A DNA stretch of 37,602 nucleotides. Origin: Dehalococcoidia bacterium (GTDB lineage Bacteria; Chloroflexota; Dehalococcoidia; GIF9; UBA5629). Below the pieces are notes generated by a model. It had not been told where the DNA came from. It made no database searches and worked only from the letters and a program-made list of their open reading frames with translations. Location of the stretch: positions 1 to 37,602 of the forward strand of contig JADHXB010000004.1 of NCBI GenBank assembly GCA_016783155.1. Direction: 5' to 3'. The position numbers were made by a program, and so were the translations under genes. This document shows positions 7,722 to 14,433 of the stretch, in pieces (position 1 is the stretch's first letter; each line of letters starts with the position of its first letter).

Positions 7722-8354
7722 ATGAATAGAGTCATATTCCTAGTAGACGGTTTCAATCTATATCACTCTACCAGGGATATAGCTTTGTATTGCCAAGGAC
7801 TGCGTGTAAAATGGCTAAATATATTTGCCCTTTGCAAGTCCTATTTATACATGACAGGCAAGGGTGCCACACTTGAACACATTTACTACTTCACTGCCTA
7901 CGCATACCATCTCAATGACCCAGGTGTGATTCAGCGTCATAGAGACTATGTCAGATGTCTTGAATCGACAGGTATTACCCTTAAGTTTGGCAGATTCAAG
8001 CCTAAGGATATCAACTGCCCACACTGCAAAAAGCAGATAACTCGGTACGAAGAAAAGGAAACGGATGTAGCCATTGGAGCAAAACTATTCGAGATACTAC
8101 AGGAGAATGAATGCGATACTGTCGTTATAATGACAGGGGACACGGACTTGGCACCTGCGATAAGGGCGGCGAAGCGTCTTTTCCCAAATAAGACAATCCT
8201 CTTTGCGTTTCCTTTTAGACGAAAAAACGACGAGCTAGCCCAAATTGCACCGAGGTCATTCAGAATGCATAAAGACAGTTATAGACGACACCAGTTTCCT
8301 AATCCAGTTGTCCTGCCAGATGGAACGCAGATTTACAAGCCCTCCACCTGGTAA
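7722..8354 (+). CDS. NYN-domain (DUF88/LabA-like) protein, putative RNase
   Basis: The 210-residue protein has the PIN-like NYN fold: an N-terminal strand with the first acidic residue (VIFLVDGFNLYHS, Asp9), a central acid in EKETDVAIGAKLFE, and the C-terminal TGDTDLAPAI motif with two aspartates. These would bind a metal for RNA cleavage. A CPHCKK motif lies before the central helix and could contribute to a zinc knuckle. Family members are thought to act in RNA processing. The ATG at 7722 has no clear Shine-Dalgarno sequence and lies 9 bases after the terminator T-run. The gene is AT-richer than the lipoprotein genes around it. Confidence 0.85.
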   Translation: MNRVIFLVDGFNLYHSTRDIALYCQGLRVKWLNIFALCKSYLYMTGKGATLEHIYYFTAYAYHLNDPGVIQRHRDYVRCLESTGITLKFGRFKPKDINCPHCKKQITRYEEKETDVAIGAKLFEILQENECDTVVIMTGDTDLAPAIRAAKRLFPNKTILFAFPFRRKNDELAQIAPRSFRMHKDSYRRHQFPNPVVLPDGTQIYKPSTW

Positions 8355-8446
8355 GACCAATTAATGCCGATTCAGTAACTGCTGCCGTACAATAGCCTGG
8401 GACAAGTCACAGAACTAACGGTTAAGAAAGGGCGAGAGCAAAAGGC

Positions 8447-8560
8447 ATGAGATGGCTCGGCTGTGCGCTGGCTATTTTAGGCATAATACTTGTAATCTTT
8501 ATCCTCACGCACCTCTCGGAAATCTGGCAATTCCTGGAAGGCCTGCTAAACAGGTCTTAA
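8447..8560 (+). CDS. Putative 37-residue single-pass membrane peptide
   Basis: A short open frame starting with ATG, preceded by AAAGG, encodes MRWLGCALAILGIILVIFIL followed by a short polar tail (THLSEIWQFLEGLLNRS). It has one clear transmembrane helix. The interval would otherwise be empty. With no homologue known to me, this is a tentative gene. Confidence 0.4.
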   Translation: MRWLGCALAILGIILVIFILTHLSEIWQFLEGLLNRS

Positions 8561-8671
8561 ACCGAAAGCTCCGCCTGTCGTAAATGGCTCCACCCATACG
8601 ACAATCCCCTGTAATACTTCTCCGGATTATCCGTATATTACTATAGAGAAACGGATAAAAGGAGGTTCGTC

Positions 8672-9976
8672 ATGAAAGGCTCACATTCACTTGCTCACCG
8701 GATTTTGCCTCTTGTTCTGGTCTTTATGCTACTGGCGACGGCTCTTGCCTCAGCCTGCGCCTCCTCTCCAAGAGAAGCAGAACCTTCAACTTCGCAGGAA
8801 GCACCGGCTCCCCCGTCAGGGGCGGTTACTGCTCCATCGCCGGCACCAAGCCCAACCCCTCCCCCCACAGCCGAATCAGCAATAAAGAGGCATGTCACGC
8901 TACCATGGCTTGAGGGGTCAGATACCATAGGGCTGGCGGTAGGTGGTGCCAAGGGTATTGACAACTTCCGAGAGAACATCAGGAACGGCTACCTGCCTCT
9001 GCCTACAGACATTACCTATGAAGGCTTATTCTATGACTACTATTTCGATACCGGCCAGACAAAACCATGTAACAAGCTTTTCTGCCCCTCTTACAGCTAC
9101 GCTGTTACCAGAGACCCCTTCTCCAACAAGACAGAGTACTACCTCTCCGTAGGCTTGAACTCGGGAATGGAGGAACGCGACTTCGAGCGCAAGAAGCTGA
9201 ACCTGGTAATTGTCCTCGATATCTCCGGTTCCATGTCATCCCCATTCAATGAATATTACTATGACCAGTTTGGAAATGAGGTTAGACTCGGTTGGCTGGA
9301 ACGGCACAAGCAGAAAATGGAGGTTGCCAAGGATGCCGTCATCGCCGTTCTAGACCAACTGAATAATGGCGACCGTTTCGGTATAGTGCTGTTCAATGAG
9401 CGGGCACACTTGCTTCAACGGATGAGCCTAGTGCGACGTACAGACATGGACGAAGTCGCGGACAGCATATTTGAAATAAGGGCTAATGGCAGCACCAACC
9501 TTGCCGACGGAATGAAACTCGCCACAGAGCTTCTGGAAAAATACAGTGATTTTGACCCATATGACTATGAAAATCGTATTATCTTTCTCACCGATGCCAT
9601 GCCCAACACGGGAGAAACCGGAGAGTACAGCCTGCTCAGCCTGCTTAAGAATAATTCCAACGACAATATCTACACCACGTTCGTCGGCATCGGCGTCGAT
9701 TTCAATACCCAGCTCATTGAGTCCATCACCAAGACCAGAGGCGCCAACTACTATTCCGTGCACTCACCCGGCGATTTCATGGAACGGATGGGCGATGAGT
9801 TCGATTACATGGTAACTCCACTCGTCTTTGACCTGCGGCTCACGCTGGAAGCCAGAGACTGGGATATTGAAATGGTATACGGCAGCCCCGAAGCTGACAG
9901 GGCAACAGGTGAGCTGATGAAGGTGAATACACTGTTCCCCTCCAAAAAGGAGATGGCGAGACCAAGGGCGGCCTGA
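8672..9976 (+). CDS. YfbK-like VWA-domain lipoprotein, N-terminal part before a frameshift
   Basis: The protein starts after a strong AAAGGAGGT site with a lipoprotein signal (cleavage before Cys29, lipobox ASAC) and a Pro/Ser/Ala linker. Residues about 95-130 (FRENIRNGYLPLPTDITYEG) resemble the N-terminal region of YfbK-type VWA proteins. The VWA domain (about 176-380) has an intact metal site: DISGS at 183-187, the NGSTNL threonine, and FLTDAMPN. Near residue 423 the frame shifts: the last residues EMARPRAA are out of frame, and the proper continuation runs in the -1 frame to 10431. The shift lies at the A-run 9944-9948. The intact product would be about 585 residues, on the outer face of the membrane, probably binding a protein ligand through Mg2+. 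The next genes encode an ECF sigma factor and its partner. Confidence 0.85.
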   Translation: MKGSHSLAHRILPLVLVFMLLATALASACASSPREAEPSTSQEAPAPPSGAVTAPSPAPSPTPPPTAESAIKRHVTLPWLEGSDTIGLAVGGAKGIDNFRENIRNGYLPLPTDITYEGLFYDYYFDTGQTKPCNKLFCPSYSYAVTRDPFSNKTEYYLSVGLNSGMEERDFERKKLNLVIVLDISGSMSSPFNEYYYDQFGNEVRLGWLERHKQKMEVAKDAVIAVLDQLNNGDRFGIVLFNERAHLLQRMSLVRRTDMDEVADSIFEIRANGSTNLADGMKLATELLEKYSDFDPYDYENRIIFLTDAMPNTGETGEYSLLSLLKNNSNDNIYTTFVGIGVDFNTQLIESITKTRGANYYSVHSPGDFMERMGDEFDYMVTPLVFDLRLTLEARDWDIEMVYGSPEADRATGELMKVNTLFPSKKEMARPRAA

Positions 9977-10431
9977 TACTGCTGAAGCTGAGGAACAGAG
10001 GGGACGACAGCGGCAGCATCAGGCTCAATGTAAGCTATGAAGACAGAGCAGGGAGAGAAGACGGCAGCACAGCCAAGGTCTATCTCGATGATGAGCGACC
10101 GGAATACTTTGAAAACAGCGGCATACGCAAGGGCATCTTACTTGCCAGGTACGCAGACCTGATGAAAAACTGGCTCATCGATGAGCGGGAACATGCTCAC
10201 TGGAGCCGTCCCTGGGAGCCGATGGTCAACCCGGAATGTGGCATCGTTGTGCCGCCGTCACCACTGGGCACCTGGGAACGCCAGTCACTACCGTTAATGG
10301 TATCAAGGCAGTACAGCATTCTTTTCGAGGACTTCAGCGACTACTTCGCCTACGAAATGGACGAAATCGGCGATACGACGCTTGACCAGGAACTGGACAT
10401 ACTCGACTCGTTGATTGGATACCGGGACTAA
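9950..10431 (+). pseudogene. C-terminal part of the VWA lipoprotein, displaced by a -1 frameshift
   Basis: Reading from the A-run at 9944-9948 in the -1 frame gives GDGETKGGLILLKLRNRGDD and continues without a stop to TAA at 10429-10431. The residues (SGSIRLNVSYEDRAGREDGS, later SRQYSILFEDFSDYFAYEMD) fit the C-terminal domain of YfbK-type VWA proteins. An ATG at 10162 is inside this domain and is not a credible start. One missing base in the A-run would restore a single gene 8672-10431. Sequencing error, true pseudogene and programmed -1 frameshift are the possibilities. The heptamer C-AAA-AAG is only a poor slippery site. Confidence 0.75.
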
Positions 10432-10444
10432 TTGCTTTCTTGAG

Positions 10445-10487
10445 CTCCTGCCCGCCCTGTTTCCCTGAGGAAAGGGGTGGGCAGGAG
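10445..10487 (+). terminator. Large hairpin after the VWA gene, possible terminator
   Basis: Outer stem CTCCTGCCC/GGGCAGGAG (10445-10453 with 10479-10487), wobble and GC pairs in the middle, then TTTCC/GGAAA closing a CTGA loop. No T-run follows, so it may act with a factor or serve as a transcript 3' end stabiliser. It lies just downstream of the stop at 10431. Confidence 0.5.
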
Positions 10488-10537
10488 TGGCAGGTGTGAT
10501 TTCCCGGAAAGGCATAATTGGAATTGGAAAAAATGGG

Positions 10538-10565
10538 TTGATTGAGATACCGAACGTGCTACAAT
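10538..10565 (+). promoter_or_regulatory. Extended -10 promoter for the ECF sigma gene
   Basis: TTGATT (10538-10543), 16 bases, then TGCTACAAT with the TACAAT box at 10560-10565 and an extended TGn just before it. Transcription would start near 10572, which puts the start codon downstream of it at the GTG 10598. Confidence 0.6.
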
Positions 10566-10597
10566 GTTGCAACGGAATACTGAATCGAGAAAACACC

Positions 10598-11143
10598 GTG
10601 ACAGACAACAATCTTGCTCATCACGGAATTGCCATAAGCAGCTTTACCGCGCTTTATGAAGAGCACATGACTTACGTTTTTCGCTATATAAACTATCGAG
10701 TAGGCAATCGAAATGAGGCAGAGGATTTGACATCCGTTGTCTTTGAGAAAGCCTTGGCTGCCTTCCACAGGTATGACAGGGACAAGGCGGCACCGCAGAC
10801 CTGGCTGCTGACTATTGCCAGGAATACGGTCACGGACTACTTCCGAAAATCATCCAAGAGGAATAGCCTACCGCTGGAGAGCGCCGTTGGTATTGAATCC
10901 GCGGACCCTTCGCCGCAGGAAGAGACGGAGAGGAGAGAAGAATACGAGCAGCTACGGGTCTGCCTGGCGACGCTGGCTCACCGCGAACAGGAAATCATAT
11001 CGCTCAAGTTCGGGGCCGAGCTCAACAATCGCCAGATTGCTTCCGTGCTCGGTCTATCCGAGAATAACGTAGGTACCATGCTCTTCCGTGCCGTCTGTAA
11101 GCTGAGGAATTGCTTTAAGGACTGGTCGAATGAAAAAAGGTAA
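10598..11143 (+). CDS. ECF-type RNA polymerase sigma factor
   Basis: From the GTG at 10598 the protein has 181 residues, the usual ECF length. Region 2 spans FTALYEEHMTYVFRYINYRV through NEAEDLTSVVFEKALAAFHR and PQTWLLTIARNTVTDYFRK. A linker follows, then region 4 with the helix-turn-helix LRVCLATLAHREQEIISLKF ... NNRQIASVLGLSENNVGTML. A longer reading from GTG 10487 overlaps the upstream hairpin and the promoter and is rejected. The stop overlaps the start of the next gene by 14 bases, the usual arrangement with an anti-sigma factor. Its regulon cannot be read from the sequence; the neighbouring VWA lipoprotein is a possible target. Confidence 0.9.
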   Translation: MTDNNLAHHGIAISSFTALYEEHMTYVFRYINYRVGNRNEAEDLTSVVFEKALAAFHRYDRDKAAPQTWLLTIARNTVTDYFRKSSKRNSLPLESAVGIESADPSPQEETERREEYEQLRVCLATLAHREQEIISLKFGAELNNRQIASVLGLSENNVGTMLFRAVCKLRNCFKDWSNEKR

Positions 11144-12452
11144 ATACACAGAGAAACAGTTCATCGAATATCTGGACAAGTTGCTGGCGGGAGAGGAAAT
11201 AAGCCTCGGCGACGACGTCAGCGATGAGGTGCGCTCAGCCCTCGAGCTGGCCAAGAAGATGCTTGCCTACCGCGATGAGCCTTCACCCGATTTCAGGGCA
11301 AGCCTCAGAGACAGATTGCTCCGCAAACTGGCCGAGGAAGAAGCAGCCGCCACCTCTCCGGCAAGGGGAGAAGAACGCCGGGATTGGACAGCAAAGCTTT
11401 TTCCTCAGAGTTTAGTGTGGCGCGCTGCGACCAGCGCTGCGCTTGTCGTGCTGCTCGTAGTCATCGGAGCTGTATGGTATACCGGCAGATATGGCCAGAT
11501 GTCAGCGCCAGCCTCTGCCCCACCACCTCCGCCAGCCTCTGTCTCTCCACCCCCGCTGCTTGAGGGCGATTACCCGGTTAGCCTGCCTTCAAATATCGTT
11601 CCGGAGCATATGACGTTCACAGCAAAAACAGCCCTGTCAGCCAAACCCGGCCAGGCGCCGGTCTACGAGATACAGAGCGCCGGCGTAACAACTGAATCTG
11701 TTACCGCGCTGGGAAGAAGGCTTGGATTCAGCGGAGAAGCCAGATTTATCGACGGCGGAGCTAAGATTGCCATGTTCGACGGCGAAGGCGAGGACATGCG
11801 CGAGCTTACCGTCTGGACCGCTTCCGGAGCCATTGAATACGGGTTCGTGGAGCCTGATAAGCTGTACCCACCGTACACGCCCGACCTTCCGTCACAGGAA
11901 GAGGCAGAGCATATCGCCTATGACTTCCTGGAGCAAGCGGACCTGCTACCACCCGGCTACGAAGATTTCGCCAAGGTAGAAGGTGAAACAAAGGCAATCG
12001 CCGGCGGCAGCTACAGTGTCGGCGAGAAATACACGGAAGAAACCGCGCAACAAGCCCCTGCCTACTGGTTAATCAGCTTTCCTTACCCTGTTGACGACAC
12101 CTGGACTACAGGGCCCGGCTCGAAGATTGAGGTCAGCATCGGCGATGGCGGTGAGGTCGCCGGGCTTCTCTGGGCATGGAGACAGATGACTCCGGTCTAT
12201 ACAGAAAGCATCATATCCCAAAAGCAAGCCTACCAGCACCTTATACAGGGCGAAGGCAGCCTTGATGTTCCTCTCGACTGCGAGCAGGTGGTCGTTGAGG
12301 ACGTTCAGCTCAAATACTGGATAAACCCACCCTCTGAAAAGCAGGACTATGCCGTGCCCGTGTACGAGTTCAAAGGTCAATGCCTGGATAAAAGCGGCAG
12401 GCATCTCGAGGACTTCACGGCATGGACAGAGGCTCTATCCAGCACCTACTGA
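11130..12452 (+). CDS. Membrane-anchored putative anti-sigma factor with large extracytoplasmic domain
   Basis: The 440-residue protein overlaps the sigma gene. Residues 1-95 are cytoplasmic, charged and helical (KQFIEYLDKLLAGEEI ... DFRASLRDRLLRKLAEEEA), as in anti-sigma N-termini, but without a recognisable zinc motif. One transmembrane helix lies at about 97-117 (VWRAATSAALVVLLVVIGAV), followed by a Pro/Ala/Ser linker and about 300 residues outside. The outer part (QEEAEHIAYDFLEQADLLPP ... APAYWLISFPYPVD) has no family I can name. The role is inferred from gene order and topology. The last 128 bases of the gene are duplicated at 13261-13388, beyond the toxin-antitoxin pair. Confidence 0.75.
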   Translation: MKKGKYTEKQFIEYLDKLLAGEEISLGDDVSDEVRSALELAKKMLAYRDEPSPDFRASLRDRLLRKLAEEEAAATSPARGEERRDWTAKLFPQSLVWRAATSAALVVLLVVIGAVWYTGRYGQMSAPASAPPPPPASVSPPPLLEGDYPVSLPSNIVPEHMTFTAKTALSAKPGQAPVYEIQSAGVTTESVTALGRRLGFSGEARFIDGGAKIAMFDGEGEDMRELTVWTASGAIEYGFVEPDKLYPPYTPDLPSQEEAEHIAYDFLEQADLLPPGYEDFAKVEGETKAIAGGSYSVGEKYTEETAQQAPAYWLISFPYPVDDTWTTGPGSKIEVSIGDGGEVAGLLWAWRQMTPVYTESIISQKQAYQHLIQGEGSLDVPLDCEQVVVEDVQLKYWINPPSEKQDYAVPVYEFKGQCLDKSGRHLEDFTAWTEALSSTY

Positions 12453-12462
12453 ACGGAATTCT

Positions 12463-12503
12463 TGCCCCGGCAAAGCTTAGCGGCATTATCTAGAACCGCC
12501 CTT
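12463..12503 (+). repeat. 41-bp structured repeat, left copy
   Basis: Matches 14332-14372 at 38 of 41 positions. It contains GCGG and CCGC flanking a 12-base loop; in the other copy these are GTGG and CCAC, so one pair has changed in a compensatory way. Flanking CCCGG/CCGGG (12466-12470 with 12505-12509) extends the hairpin here only. Confidence 0.75.
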
Positions 12504-12533
12504 ACCGGGTAGTTGGGCAATTTAGACATATTA

Positions 12534-12539
12534 TATAAT
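12534..12539 (+). promoter_or_regulatory. Putative -10 box for the HigB-like toxin gene
   Basis: TATAAT ends inside the first candidate ATG (12538), so the ATG at 12547 is the better start and the mRNA would be almost leaderless. A weak TTGGGC lies 15 bases upstream. Confidence 0.45.
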
Positions 12540-12546
12540 GCGTAGT

Positions 12547-12894
12547 ATGGATTGGCAGATTGTCTTCTATATTGATGAGAAAGGCAATGAACCTGTAAAA
12601 GATTTCATTTTAGGGCAACCCGATGGGGCGATAGCAGAAATTCTGCACGTATTTAAATTATTGAGGCAATTTAACGTCACACTGGGAATGCCTTATGTAA
12701 GGAAAATAGATAGGTCTGGTATCAGGGAGCTTAGAATTAAACACGGTTCGGACATATATCGTATTTTCTTCTTTGCTCATGTAGGGCGCAAGTTTATATT
12801 GTTACACGGTGTTCTAAAAAAAGAAGACAAAATATCAGAAACCGACAAAAATTTAGCCATTCAGAGAATGAACAATTGCAAATTGCGGCCTTGA
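12547..12894 (+). CDS. higB: RelE/HigB-family (Gp49-like) toxin
   Basis: From ATG 12547 the protein has 115 residues. MDWQIVFYIDEKGNEPVKDF opens a Gp49/HigB-like fold; the core strands are SGIRELRIKHGSDIYRIFFF and RKFILLHGVLKKEDKISETD, and the C-terminal helix NLAIQRMNN follows. Such toxins are ribosome-dependent mRNA endonucleases. The order toxin then HTH antitoxin is that of higBA. The toxin stop at 12892-12894 overlaps the -35 box of the antitoxin's own promoter. The pair is AT-rich compared with the sigma/anti-sigma genes, in keeping with recent acquisition. An ATG at 12538 is possible but overlaps the -10 box. Confidence 0.85.
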   Translation: MDWQIVFYIDEKGNEPVKDFILGQPDGAIAEILHVFKLLRQFNVTLGMPYVRKIDRSGIRELRIKHGSDIYRIFFFAHVGRKFILLHGVLKKEDKISETDKNLAIQRMNNCKLRP

Positions 12895-12919
12895 CAATAT
12901 AACATATGTGTTATATAAT
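12891..12919 (+). promoter_or_regulatory. Consensus promoter with embedded operator for the antitoxin gene
   Basis: TTGACA (12891-12896), 17 bases, TATAAT (12914-12919): a full consensus promoter. The spacer holds an inverted repeat ATATAACA-TATG-TGTTATAT (12897-12916) that overlaps the -10 box and is a likely binding site for the HTH antitoxin, giving autorepression. Confidence 0.8.
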
Positions 12920-12948
12920 ATGAACAATCCAAATGGGAAGGCAGTAAA

Positions 12949-13260
12949 ATGGCAAACAAAAAAGCTACAAGATACGAAGAATTTGAGGCAGAATTACTTA
13001 AAAAGCCAGGAATTCGCAAAGAATACGAGGCTTTACAGCCTAAATATGACATGATACGGAGTTTGATAGAACGCAGAAACCAATTGCGAATCAGCCAAAA
13101 GCAACTTGCTGAGATTGTTGGAACAAAACAACCTGCCATATCCAGATTGGAAAAGGGTGATTACAATACTACACTCAGTACACTCTTCAAAGTAGCGGAT
13201 GCTCTTGACTTAGATATTTCTCTCCGGGCTCGAACAAAAACCGAGCAGACGTGTGGCTAG
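12949..13260 (+). CDS. higA: HigA-like XRE-family HTH antitoxin
   Basis: The 103-residue protein has an XRE helix-turn-helix at about residues 43-90 (IERRNQLRISQKQLAEIVGT, then PAISRLEKGDYNTTLSTLFK, then VADALDLDISL), preceded by a charged helical N-terminus (RYEEFEAELLKKPGIRKEYE). It follows the HigB-like toxin by 54 bases and has its own promoter. It should neutralise the toxin and repress transcription. The stop codon TAG at 13258-13260 directly abuts the duplicated anti-sigma fragment, marking the right end of the inserted DNA. Confidence 0.85.
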   Translation: MANKKATRYEEFEAELLKKPGIRKEYEALQPKYDMIRSLIERRNQLRISQKQLAEIVGTKQPAISRLEKGDYNTTLSTLFKVADALDLDISLRARTKTEQTCG

Positions 13261-13388
13261 ACCCACCCTCTGAAAAGCAGGACTATGCCCTGCCCGTGTA
13301 CGAGTTCAAAGGTCAATGCCTGGATAAAAGCGGCAGGCACCTCGAGGACTTCACCGCCTGGACACAGGCACTATCCAAAACCTACTGA
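13261..13388 (+). pseudogene. Duplicated 3' end of the anti-sigma gene
   Basis: These 128 bases match 12325-12452, the end of the anti-sigma gene including its stop, with 8 mismatches. The frame is intact and predicts Val to Leu, Glu to Gln and Ser to Lys changes, but there is no start. It is joined directly to the antitoxin stop. Either the toxin-antitoxin pair was inserted into a tandem duplication, or it arrived with this flank from a related locus. Confidence 0.85.
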
Positions 13389-13476
13389 ACGAAGTCCTGG
13401 CTTTCCCCGTTTGACCTGCTCCACAGAGATTTCCAAAATTTTAGTTTTGGGTATTCCATTCTGAAATATGTAGATG

Positions 13477-13482
13477 TATAAT
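13477..13482 (+). promoter_or_regulatory. Putative -10 box for the GIY-YIG gene
   Basis: TATAAT in the context ATGTATAATCG with a weak TTCCAT 17 bases upstream (13454-13459). It lies 41 bases before the ATG at 13523. Confidence 0.45.
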
Positions 13483-13522
13483 CGTAACCAAACCAATTCT
13501 TTTGAAGTCGGCGGCGAATGCA

Positions 13523-14278
13523 ATGAGTGTACGGCATCAAAGTCAGAAGCTACTACAGAGCCGGTTTGATATCGTCTGGCAGCGTCTGGATGATGCCGGC
13601 GAACAGCAGATGGTAACGCCAGACGGTCACAAGTTTACCGCATTGGCTTCCCGGCGTAAAAGGACTCCGGAAGGCCAGGACCCGAGGTTCATCAGGGTCA
13701 AACAGCGCGGGCAGGAGTTTGCCCGCATTTACTCCTGCTGTTGGGGGCACACCACCAATTGCCATGGCACGCGAATAGGCGGCTATAGTGATGGGCTGGA
13801 TGCCTGGGCTAAAGGCTTGATGATAAGCCAGGAGAGTCTGACCTTAAAACCCAGTGACGAGGTCATTCACCTGCTCGGCAAGTTACTCAACTCAGAGGAG
13901 ATAGACTATGACCGGGCTTGCCTGCATCTTCCTAACAAACCGGGAGTCTATCTAGTCTACGATAGAAAGCAAAAGAAATACATCTATGCCGGTAAAGCTC
14001 TGGATATACAGAAAAGAATCCGGCAGCACGCCCAACGTCAAAACAGGCTGTTTGGATTTAGCAGTCAACCGATTCAGAAAGAGCTAATCGATAAAAAACT
14101 TTGTGCCGACTCAGGTGCAGCCCAGAAATACTTATCCGCCAACTGCACTGTAAGGCACCTGGTCGTACTCGATGAAAAACAAAGAAAGCAGCCCTGGAAG
14201 AAGCGCTCGCTCCTGGAACATTACGCCATTTGCGTTATCGAACCCGAATACAACTTTTCCGGCGAATTCGAGCATTAG
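13523..14278 (+). CDS. GIY-YIG domain protein with N-terminal DNA-binding-like region
   Basis: From ATG 13523 the protein has 251 residues (a TTG at 13502 would add seven). The GIY-YIG nuclease fold is in the C-terminal half: KPGVYLVYDR (GVY at about 141-143), KYIYAGKALDIQKRIRQH (YAG at 155-157, with the expected downstream Arg), and the late LLEHYAICVIEPEYNFSG where family members have the Glu and Asn. The N-terminal half (FDIVWQRLDD ... YSCCWGHTTNCHGTRIGGYS) is unassigned; it includes Cys/His residues that could bind zinc. Such proteins act in DNA repair, restriction or mobility. It lies between the duplicated fragment and the second 41-bp repeat, so it may be part of the same inserted segment. 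Confidence 0.8.
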   Translation: MSVRHQSQKLLQSRFDIVWQRLDDAGEQQMVTPDGHKFTALASRRKRTPEGQDPRFIRVKQRGQEFARIYSCCWGHTTNCHGTRIGGYSDGLDAWAKGLMISQESLTLKPSDEVIHLLGKLLNSEEIDYDRACLHLPNKPGVYLVYDRKQKKYIYAGKALDIQKRIRQHAQRQNRLFGFSSQPIQKELIDKKLCADSGAAQKYLSANCTVRHLVVLDEKQRKQPWKKRSLLEHYAICVIEPEYNFSGEFEH

Positions 14279-14331
14279 CCACGAGCCAATACTCCAATAA
14301 TCATAGTATAAGTTAATGAAATTCCTGTCCC

Positions 14332-14372
14332 TGCCCCGGCAAAGCTTAGTGGCATTATCTAGAGCCACCCTT
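14332..14372 (+). repeat. 41-bp structured repeat, right copy
   Basis: Differs from 12463-12503 at three positions. Here the arms GTGGC and GCCAC pair perfectly around a 10-base loop ATTATCTAGA. The two copies bracket the toxin-antitoxin pair, the duplicated fragment and the GIY-YIG gene. Confidence 0.75.
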
Positions 14373-14395
14373 CCCCAGAAACTATAACATAAAGA

Positions 14396-14419
14396 GTGGT
14401 ACAATGATTAGGGGCAGGT
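14396..14419 (+). promoter_or_regulatory. Extended -10 promoter and leader motif, copy 1 (AbiV-like gene)
   Basis: A 24-base block GTGGTACAAT...GGGGCAGGT. It has an extended TGG before TACAAT, and a GGCAGGT string at the same distance as in the blocks at 15259 and 17743. No -35 box is visible. Confidence 0.55.
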
Positions 14420-14433
14420 TAGCAGAACACTAG

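Noticed and set aside
9944-9950. Programmed -1 frameshift in the VWA gene
   Set aside because: The site C-AAA-AAG is not a good slippery heptamer and no clear downstream stimulator is seen; an indel in the A-run is simpler.
10487-10597. Longer start of the ECF sigma gene at GTG 10487
   Set aside because: It overlaps the large hairpin and the extended -10 promoter, and the added residues do not look like sigma region 1 or 2.
12463-12509. Integron attC site
   Set aside because: The hairpin repeat lacks the GTTRRRY and RYYYAAC boxes and no integrase is present.
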